64,000 nucleotides of DNA from Owenia fusiformis (Eukaryota; Annelida; Polychaeta; Sabellida; Oweniidae), in assembly GCA_903813345.2 (NCBI GenBank), contig CAIIXF020000005.1:28587375-28651374 (forward strand), read 5' to 3'. This document shows positions 14,501 through 26,500 of this stretch, piece by piece (position 1 is the first letter of the stretch; every line of letters begins with the position of its first letter). The notes under the pieces are model-generated. The model made no database searches, was not told the origin of the DNA, and saw only the letters and a program-made list of their open reading frames with translations. Position numbers and translations under genes: made by a program.

Positions 14501-17500
14501 TTACAATAGGAACAAATAACAAGTACTACTTCTACCTCTCTTAAATCAGAATGGAATAACAAAACTGTACTTTTCTCGAATAAATGACTTTTTCTTTATT
14601 TTCGGTCAAATATATCGGTGTAGAGTAATGTAAAACGTCAGTTGCATTTTGTATGTCTTCTCTCAGTCTCCTATACTTCATTATTTACAGCACATTACCT
14701 CTAGTACTATGTCCTAAATCACAGAATACCTCTGGCTAAAAGACCTGGCTGTCAGATAAGTGAAAGTTAATACAGGAAGGTAGAGGATAAATGGACAAAG
14801 CATAGATTATCTCAGATTAAACAGCTGCTAGCTCAGAGCTATTTATAAATGTATATAGGAGCAACAAACTTCACACAACTTCATAATATAGACTAAATGT
14901 AGATAGGAATAAGACACAAATCGCCTATTTGACCTTATAGGTGACTATAGTAACTTTGCTATAATTTATTAATAGAGTTACAAGTTTGAAACCAGTGCAA
15001 AGCTTGCTGATATTCTGTTTTCCATTATCAGACGTCTGTTCAGTTGACTTCTGACTACCCCTTAAAAATAAAGCTAGGTAAGGAACACTTTTAGCTTCTG
15101 AGATACAGTAGAGGGAATAAAGTGGTTTCGCATTTATCATTGTACTTACATAGACATTTTATGTGTTTTTGGTGTTTAACCATGTCAGAAATATATATTC
15201 ACGCTATAATCAAGTGAATAAGATAACATGTCTTTTAAAACCCTGTCTCCTGTTAAGTATGACTCTACTTATTCACCTTTTTAAAAGTGCAGTTATGCAC
15301 CCCATTGTCAAGATGAAAAATTAACACATAATCTTAAAATTCTGTACCTAACCTACTGTGAGTTGTATGTCATTCCAATAGCCACGCTTAATGAATTATT
15401 CAAGAAAGTAACATTTTTAGGGTAACAACAAAAAATTAAATACAATTCTAGTATAACAGAAATAAAGGGTTAAAAAGAACTAAATAACTCTATTTCAGAA
15501 AATAAACAATATTGTTATCAAGCAGCTTAGTATTATCCGAAAACTACTTCCGCTTAAAGTAACCACAATCTTCAAAAGATGATTGAAGAGCAATCATTGC
15601 CTTCTCAAGAAATTAAGGCCAATAAGTACAATTCTATTTGAACAGGTAACACTTTACATGTTTCTTTCTTTCTTTTGTTAAATCTTCATTTTACATTGAA
15701 ATATTCTGTGGTATTTTTTTTACTTGGCAACTAAACATACACACATGTCTGGTTTGTATTGTTGAACTATAACTACTTGTATATGTCTGTTCTTTTGTGT
15801 TTTATAATATTTCACATTGATATAATATATTGAAAACTGAGTTGTTATTATCTGATTGATCACCTTATAGGTAATTACCATTATCATTCCTGTAAACAAA
15901 TCCTTGTTTGCTCCTGTTTATTAATTGCTACACATCTATCTACCTGACCTTAAAAGAAAATACAGGATTCTGACCAAACTTGGAAAAATATACACATTTT
16001 TCATGACTCTAGTCTCATTAAAAGTAGGTGTAAGTTTCACAATCCTATTTTCAAAATCTCATGTAGATGTAGGGAATGTCTAATTGCTCCAATGCTACCT
16101 GAGAAGATCACTACATAAGTTCAAACTCTGAAGGCTTAATAAATGTACAGATAGCATGCTGGAACAGAGTTCCCAAAATCATCCCATTCTGCCTCCTTCA
16201 TTATTGTAAGGTGTTGTGTGCAAGCAAAAGAAGAAGCTTGAGATGTGTACTAAATAACAAGCACGTTTTATTGTTCATCACGACTAAACATAACAATACA
16301 TTAAAATAACATCCATTACGAAATTAAATCATCTCATTACAAAGGTATATACAAAAGCTAGTAATGGGTTGCTATTAACATGCAAAAATCATCAGTACTT
16401 CGATCCTTCACAGTAACTGAAGTATATATTATACTGAACCCACAAAGTGTCAAACTTAATTCAGAATGTAAGACATTTAAATGCAGAAAAATCATCAACA
16501 GTTGTTCTTATAGAATTATTTGACGCTGACCTTGTTTATGCTTCTTGACTATTTCAAACAAAAATACATATAGATAAAGATGTACTTTTATTGCTTGTGA
16601 AGATATGAATTTGCTTTAGGGTGGTTGTCAAAAGAAATATGTCATTTTATATACAACATGTACAACACGAATAGAGAAGCTTTCATGACTTATCAGTATT
16701 GCCAACTCCTTGCGAGTATGGCACAGGGCCATAACATGTATAGACCTATGTTATAGTGGTAAATACAAGCAGTACGATTTTGTAAAAAAAACACTTGGCC
16801 CTAAAATGTCAGTTTAGATTAATTAACCCTTTACCAGTTAAGTTAACAGAAGTTTACATGTATGCAGCCTTCATCCATTAGAACATGATAAGTCGGCATT
16901 TATCTATGATATATATTATCCAAATACACACCAAGCATAATACCCTCATATTTTTAATGAAATCTTGCTGTATATTGTTTTCTATTTTAGAAATGGATCA
17001 CCTAGTCTACACCTTATGTTAAACAATTGAAATTTCAATCAATGGTCATAGAGAACATGTCACTTGATATTGGAGTAAATACATTCTGATACTCATAGTA
17101 TCTTTCTGTTTCAGGGCTGAGAAGAAATGAGATGTCATGGTTTATCACGATGTAGTAAAGACAGTGGGCCATATAATTACTTTACTATTATATGCTCACA
17201 AAGTCAATAAGCACCTTTGTGGTACTCCCAGTCTAAATTCTTTGCAGTTTACAATATCACTTATTAAGTTAAGGACAAAAAAGATATGAATGAGCATTGT
17301 GTTTCTAGATCATGTGAACATTAAAACTGACACAAACACACAAGTTGGCGTCATATGATAACCAGCCTATTATTCATAATCAATGACACTTTTGAGGTCA
17401 AATAGTGAAAGTACTGATCAGACATTTTCTTTACTAACCTGACACCTAACAACTTGGTATAAAAACTGTAATACAATGTATATTGTCAAAAACCTATTTA

Positions 17501-20500
17501 ATATAATAGGCCACTGGAAGAAATCTTAGTAACAGCATTTATTCATTACTATTCATCCCTCATTCATTTTTTTAACCCCGTAAATCGATATGTTCTTCAA
17601 TCCTTTTTTCATAATGATTAATATGGCTGAACAGCTTGATATGAAAGCAGTGGTTGTCGTATTGATTTGGGTGTCAATAGCTCACATTTTACCACATAAA
17701 TAGATCTTGAATCTACAGTACTGGATTATTGATGAGGAATTTCAATGAACAATACAGCTGATTTAATTAGTACATTTTGTTTCACTATATGACAGTACAC
17801 CATGTGTTTTACGGTTTTGGCCATTTCAATACGTGTACTTTTTTTATCATCTTTTATAAGGTCTGACTGCCCATGGTATTTCATTTAAGGACAGTTGGTT
17901 TGTCTACCATATACAGTTTGTATGTGTACATAAGATCTGGCTTACTTGAAGGGAAATCATAGTGGTGACATATATTCAATATTCAATCATACATTCTATA
18001 TTCAAGACGTTAGAATATCAATCTAAATCCAACCTTCCAAGGTTGGCATTTTGATAAGCCATATTTTGTGCTCGTCAAACATGTTGAATGGTAAAAATTT
18101 CAAAATATTAGGCATTTGCACTTGGAACCTACATCACTCACTTGGCCTATCACGATAGCTCCAGAGAACCTGTTGGAATTCAAACCATTGTATCTTGAAA
18201 CGTTCCAAACTTATCTACTAGTCTTCTAAAATTAGCACCTTAGATGAGAGAATAATTCCTGGTATGTTATAAAGTGGAATATTTTCTTCCTTCTCCAGTT
18301 TCAAGCCATTTTTTTTTTACCAAAATCGGGTCTCTGCTTCCCTCCCCTCTATAGGCCTCTATAGCATTCCCCATACCCCCAGAACAGGCTACCTTTCCAA
18401 AATGGTTTCATTGGTTTTAACTGTTTTGATAATTTTCCACTCATAAAGTTCCTATTGTACCAAATGATGCCAGTCTGACTTGGCATGAAACCTGATTATT
18501 TGCTCCTATACTAAAGTGAGTGTATGCAGGCAAAAATGATGCCAGACAACATATCAGTAAATATCACGTGCAAACACATTTATTTTCTAAAACTACAAAT
18601 TCCATTTATCAGTCAGTAACAGGCAGATATACACATGTACTGATATAAGGAATAGATTCACATTGTAATGCAGTATTAATACCAACCATCATAACACTGA
18701 GATTAATTAATTAAAACGATTACTATAACTATGATGGTGACATTGATTATGAAAAAGCAGCTTATCAACGTACTGGTATTCAGATATGTAGCTGTAAGAT
18801 ATAAGGTGTGGGAGTAGGAGCATAGGCGTAACTATGCAGGATACATGTAACAAGCATTAGGCCCATCGATCCCCCATGTGAAAAATACTTGACAACCCAT
18901 TTGCACTTATTTTTTGAAAAATGGGAAGGGCCATGAGAAATTGGCATATTTTGACCCTTTTCGGGAAGTATTTCAAAAAGATTCTGCACCCATTTCAAAG
19001 TAAATCAAAGAGAGAAAACTGGGTAAGTTCTCAAGCATACGTCAATGTGACTTATCCTCATAACATCAATCTGTATAGAAGAGGGCGATGTTCATTCTGA
19101 TTTATCTGAACTATTCCAAAAGGATAGTAAAGGCTGAATAGCTGAATACCATCTAGCACAGTTCAGTTCATTCATTTTAAGCATGCCATATATTGTCTTG
19201 AAGTATATTAACAAATTTGGGAACGTAGTATGACTTGCATGAACTTATTTCAAAGAGGGCCACACATTGAGTCAACTTGAGTACCCTGTTATGTAGAGTA
19301 AACATTTCAAACATTTTAAGGATACATTACTTATTTCAGGCTCTCAAATAATATGATATATTCATTCAATCATTGTGTATTTACGTATTTTGAGCATTAA
19401 TACGAAAGCAATCTTTAACTGATATAAGCCTTTGCACAATGCACTCATATTGGAACATCTAATATCAATTACTTATGCCTGGGTCACATATGCTTCGATC
19501 CATCGGCCGGCGCCGAGCTGATTGACTGTTTTGTTCAATATTGTATTCAACTTTGAACAAAATACTCAATCGGCTGGGCGCTGTCGTGAAAATCGGAGCA
19601 AATGTGACCAAGGCATTATGAATGACTCAACATCAACAAAGACCAGTTTTTGAACTGTAAAGGCCACCCAGAATCAATATACACTGTGCAGTTTTCAAAT
19701 ATCAACAGTTGGTGATATTCCACTGAGTGAATATCTAACCATTGTCTGCTACAGATAAAATGGAATCTGATGTTAGTATATATCAGATCCATGTAAGATG
19801 TACTATGCAACCATAATATTCTACCATGTAAGATGTACTATGCAACCATAATATTCTACCATGTAAGATGCACTATGCAACCATAATATTCTACCATGTA
19901 AGATGTACTATGCAACAATAATATTCTACCATGTAAGATGTACTATGCAACCATAATATTCTACCATGTAAGATGTACTATGCAACCATAATATTCTACC
20001 ATGTAAGATGTACTATGCAACCATAATATTCTACCATGTAAGATGTACTATGCAACCATAATTTTCTACCATGTAAGATGTACTATGCAACCATAATATT
20101 CTACCATGTAAGATGTACTGTGCAACAATAATATCCTTCCATGTAAGATGTACTATGCAACCATAATATTCTACCATGTAAGATGTACTATACAACCATA
20201 ATATTCTACCATGTAAGATGTACTATGCAACCATAATATTCCACCATGTAAGATATACTATGCAACCATAATATTCCACCACGTAAGATGTGCTATGCAA
20301 CCATTATATTCTACCATGTAAGATGTACTATGCAACCATAATATTCCACCACGTAAGATGTGTTATGCAACCATAATATTCTACCATGTAAGATGTACTA
20401 TGCAACCATAATATTCTACAATGTAAGATGTACTATGCAACCATGATATTCTACCATGTAAGATGTACTATGCAACCATAATATTCTACCATGTAAGATG

Positions 20501-23500
20501 TACTATGCAGCCATAATATTCTACCATGTAAGATATACTATGCAACCATAATAATCTACCATGTAAGATGTACTATGCAACCATAATATTAATACTCTAC
20601 CATGTAAGATGTACTATGCAGTTTGCAATCATAATATTCTACCATGTAAGATGTACTATGCAACCATAATATGCTGTGACGCACGTAGAGAGATGCTATG
20701 AGTATCAGAATGCCATTATATAGTATGTACATGTACATTAGATCAACATGTACATGCATTACTATTAAACACACCTACATATCATCAGGTCACAAATGCA
20801 TGACTAACTGACACAATTCTAATACTACATGACATATACCCAATGACCTCAAAAAACCTATCACCTTTTAAACAAACATAAAATGTTCGATCAAATAAAA
20901 TGTAGTTCTACTTTATATTTCCTATCATATTCAGGTCTAACAGGACCAAGGAGAGCTAAATTAGATGATCCAAAATTATAACGAAATTGAAAAAAATATC
21001 TGGATCACGTTTGCCATGTTATTTTCTGTTTTATGATGTGACAGGTGCCAATGCACATGTCACCTGAGCCCAGCCTTTTACACACTAATTAAGGTAATAT
21101 ATTTGTTAATTGCCTTATTGTTAATGTATATCACTGATGACCTTAATGAATCAGCATATTAAGTGCTGGGTATATGGTTAATAACATACTTCATGCTTAT
21201 TAAGTCACCATTGTGTATCCTGTATTGGTCCATATTCATGAATGAACTATCACTAATTCATTTCACGATTTATCTAGCAAGTTTGATGTTTCGATTGCTT
21301 AAATGTATTCTGACACTGGTTGCATTTTTTGTTTCACTACCATTATCATGTTTGAGAAGAAATGACATGACTTATCATGATGCTTTAATGTGTTGTCTGT
21401 GTTTTATTCTTTCTAAAAAACAACATTCTGATACTCATAGCATTTTTCTGTTTCACCTGAAACATGCTCTGATATTATGAGGCATATTCTGTGATCTGAG
21501 CAAATCAGATGGGAAAAGTTATAACTGTCAATAAGTGTGATTGTTATCATGTAATCATCTACCTTAATGTCAATACATTACATAATAGGCATTGTATTTA
21601 ACAGCAGATATTACAACAGGCACAGTTACACAAGTTTAAAGACCCCAATTAGATGAAATATGAGCTGGGATGAAAGATCTCAAAAATCCTCAATTTTGAT
21701 CTCTCCTGGATCGCCAAATCAAGCTCATTATATCATGGCATCTCAGGGCTGAGAAGATTTGAGATGGCATGGTTTATCATGATGAAAAAACAATGGCTTT
21801 GTTTATAATAAATTTTCTTGATTTACTATCCCTTCAGACTATGTAGGCCATTTCTTATAGTTACCAGGCCAACAAGTTATACACTTCTTCTAGTTACCAC
21901 ACTAGCACAAGGTAAGGTTTATACTTAGACTATGAATTATCAAAATAATCAGAATCATTATTTTTCTAAGGTAAGGCTAAGGCCCTATAACATTAACTCG
22001 ATTCCTGCAATCTCTATGAAGGGAGCAACCAGTCTCTGACATACACGATGAAGTGGAAATACAGTATTCTAATTTTAGACCAAAATTCTTAGACTCCAAT
22101 TTACCAATTACCAAAGTGCTAGAAATAGAGTTGAAACTTCCTATAACACACAACCAACAACCAAGAAGTGTAGTCACATATTAACCTCTTGAATACCCAG
22201 AGTGACGGATATATCCGTCACAAATGAAATAAGACTGGTGCCCAGAGGGATGAGAAAATCCGTCACAAAATTTTTCACAAAAATTGCTCTCATTTGAACA
22301 ATTTTCATCCAATTTACACAAAAATTGTTTTAAAACGTGTAGAAATGATCCCTGCCGTCCAATTTTACTAAGCTGAGCATCTAAAGTTGTATAGGTATGT
22401 AATAAAATGTCAAAAGGTGGCAAAAAATGAAAAATTCTCTGGTTTCATGCCAATTTTAGAGCCTGGGATTCAAGAGGTTAATGAATTCAATAATCAATGA
22501 GTGGAAACCATTTGCATAATGATAATTATATCATCACGAAAAGCTTTATATTTGACACTTGCTTTTTTTACCACGTACCACAAATGGGATTCAATAACAG
22601 GCTTATAACCAGCGATGACAATTGATATTAAATGTATATATTAACGGCACGTGTAGGTTAATAAAACGTAGCAGTTATTATAATTCCTGAATTAATATTT
22701 TCACATTGTGGCTTTTCCTAGTTGATGCAATAAACAACTAATTGTTGTGTTCAATACAATGCTAGCCCTTATATGTATCTGATGACGCCTGGGTATTAAA
22801 AGACCGAAAGCAATTTAGATTATGAATGTTATTTCATTTTCATATGTGTACCAAATGGATTAGGTAATCAAATGAAAGCCTTGATGAACAATGGATGCAA
22901 TATCAATGATTGATTATATAGCAATACTGAATAACGGATATTTCTACTGAGAACTAAGAATGGTTAAAACCAAATCTAATCTCAGAATACAATGGGAGTT
23001 TAACCCTTGGTATCTGATAAACACAACCTCCCTCGTACAACTTATACTATAATAGATTAACTGCAGTATAAAGTGTTTTAAATGTACAGTAGCCCCCCCC
23101 CATAATCTGATTATAATGCTGTATTAACTTCCATTTCGTTATGTTGAAAGTATGTGTAAAATGTTCTAAATTTGGTAAATTCGAATGGTAAATTCAAAAA
23201 CCTCCAAATAATAGAACTGAATCCGTATTATTTCGCATGAGGCCAGCATTCACTTTCTCAAAGACTTCAGATATAGGATCACAAAGACCACTATTGATCT
23301 GTGTAAATGTGTATGAAAAGGGTATATTGGTTGCAATAGCATAGTGTATAAACATCTCTTTATGTGGATTTAGGTCAGATTACTCAAACATCATGTTGTT
23401 GTATTTATTTTAGATTTTCTCAGCTAGGTTCAAACAAAACTTCTTTGCAAGTATTCAGCATGCTTCAATTCGATATAAAGCTCAAGCTTTATTTCTCCAG

Positions 23501-26500
23501 AATGTTGCCTTTATACAAATTATAATAGCTTGACCCTAACTAAATGATAAGTTTAATGACAAAAGGACAGCTAGAATATACATGAATTTAATTCACAAAG
23601 AGATACAAATGCTCAAACCTAATTTTCAAAATAAAATATACATCAGGCCCGTAGCCAGCTTTTGAAAATAGGGTTCACTTTTAAAAAGATTCTAAGAGGG
23701 TTCACATTCGACAAATTTGGCCCAGACTTCAGGTTTGCTCTAACTACCCGAAACCCCCCCCCCCCTCCTGGTACATATACCAGTCTGCATATATAATGCC
23801 AGAATACATGTCACTTCTAGATGACTATATTATTAAATGCATGTATATATATATGTGTATTTGCTGAGTATACTAAGAAAATGCAAAATAAACTGAAGAA
23901 ATAAATTATGACCCCAAGAACCATATTGTAAAAAACAGGAACTGTAGAAAGTGAAATCAATATTATTCAGACATTATACGGCTCAACAATGAAGAGTTGA
24001 CTAGGTTACCTCATTCATTACAGAAGGTTGTACAGCTCATCCTAACCTGAGGCGCATTTGTAACAGTTGCTTAATGATGACTAAGCCTTTATTCAAAAAA
24101 TATTGATGAATAGGATTATTGGAAACTGCATTATTAAGTTTCCCTTCTGAGACAATATACTGCACAAAGCTTCAAGTATACATGGAAAACTCATTATAAG
24201 ATAAGTTTGAACAGATCTTCAGGAAATGACCTCAAATTGCATATAAACCAAGGCTGCGGTAATATGCCTGAAAATTTAATTTTACCAGGCAGAAAGATCC
24301 TCTTACCTTTAACAGTCTACTTCACTTAATTATAGAAAGGGGGAGAGAGTTTGCACTTGAATCCTGGACAAAGGACATATATTTCCAGGTCTCAATTATT
24401 ATACTGCTGTTCACCAATATTGTTACAGTGAGTAATTACTATGCAAGTATATGAGAGAGCCTCATACAAGGTCAAAAATTTGGCATGTAACAGATGCCAC
24501 AGATTGTGGCAAATATTGCATGCTAAAAATATGCATTAATCACAATATTCACTCCTGGTTTCTACATATGGGGTGATTTTACCTTCATATATAGAAGAAA
24601 ACAGTTTTTAGTTGTATTTTTCTCAAACTATTTAATTTAGCAAAGATCATCCATTTCAAATAAATTTAGCATATACTACCAGAATATGACCTGTAACAAA
24701 TACTATAATGGAAACCATGTTAATACAATAACATGAAGCTATGAAGAGTAACTGATACTTTATCTTATTATCTCATGATCTCATTATTACTCACATTAAT
24801 TAATAATATTTTCCTTGACAAAATTATGTTGAGAAGTCGTACTGTTAAACCAGACTGAGTATATTCCTTATATGTAATTCTGTATTTCCTCCAAGAATGA
24901 ACACATATTTTTTATATTTGTGATACATGTGGTATTTCCACAAATATGAGTGACTAAAATATATTTTATATTGGATGTTAGATCTACTGGCTTCTATTCC
25001 TGCCCCATATGCTCTTCAATATGCTTGACTTAGGAACCGTATCTTCTGTATATGTATATAATTTGACATTCTACCTAATTGAAAGATATATCAGGGATGG
25101 CATTAAAATGAAAGATCCCCATAACTTCCCATAATGTCTCATTAACGAGCCTGAGAAATAAAAGCTTGGGAAATAAGCAATTAGCACACATAACATTTTT
25201 TATAGGAGAAAAAAATCAATCACTTTCCTGACCAAAGATAAAGGAAGGCATGTGTATATTTAAGCCAATAAGGATTGAATGTGGTGATGTGAGAATCTAC
25301 ACATGTTACATATTAAATTCCATTCCAATGGTCTCCAGTTATAATAAGGCTAGTTTTATTTAACCTGTAAAAGGATACTAAAATGGAAAATACCACTAAA
25401 ATTAATATAATTTTACTTAGTGATTTTGAAGAATAATTTCAATAGAAAAATCATAATCCCATCAACCAACATTATGTGCACAATCTCAAACCCACGCCAA
25501 AATGTCCAATACATGTTAAATACACTTAACACTTGCAACTCCACTTCAAATATTCAGAATCAGTATCCCATTGATTTTTAGAATGTAGTCCTGTATTTAT
25601 GCATTCCTTTGCAAGCTTAAGCCACTAAAACTTTCTCTTTTATCATATGATATGGTTATCAACAAAAACACTTGTGTATCATTGTATCAAGTCTCTGGAG
25701 CCCCTTTGGGGGAGGGTCACAAGGGTTTGAAGCAAGACTACAAAAACATGTATCATGTATCAGGTTCTATAATATATGCATCTTTCCTTTTGTGCAAGTA
25801 CATAATTATTTGAATTAGTAGCATGAACAGCAGGGTGAAATAATAATAAATAATAAAAAATTATTGATGTAACAAGCTTCTGATTATTCTTTATTAATAA
25901 TTGATACAAATCATTAATGCAACATATAACCTGCATACCAAACTGCCTTCTATAGAAAAAACACAACCTATGGAGATTAAGATACTATTTAATAGCAATG
26001 ACAAAATGCCTGTATCTGACAAAGCGATTTAAAATATAAAAAATCTGCCAAGTTTGTATTAAAAAACGAATTGCAAGTAATAAGACAAAATAAATGGTGC
26101 CAAAGTTTTAACTTAATATTAGAAATAGTGACAACATTTGGCGCCATTTAAGACCATAAAACACAGACACGTAGGAATTAGGAATTAGTCAAATTAGGAC
26201 TTGTCAATATAAATGATCTGTTCCAGACTGTGTTACAATCTATCTTACCAATATAATATATTCTTAACATGCCATTACACTGTTGAATTCATTTGTCCAG
26301 ACTTAAGATTAAATTTAACATTTGCTATATTTCACAAACCAAATAAGTAAAAGGCATTTTTGATAAATGTATATAGATGTATATGTCAATAATCTGCAAA
26401 CTGCTAATAAAGTGATGCAAATACACTGTAGATCTATAGTAAATTATTAAATTGTTATTAATTCTTGAATCATAACATATTAAGATTTGATCAACAATTT

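Noticed and set aside
19789-20673. CRISPR-like array (regular repeats)
   Set aside because: Units are directly contiguous with no unique spacers, and the DNA is eukaryotic. It is a satellite.
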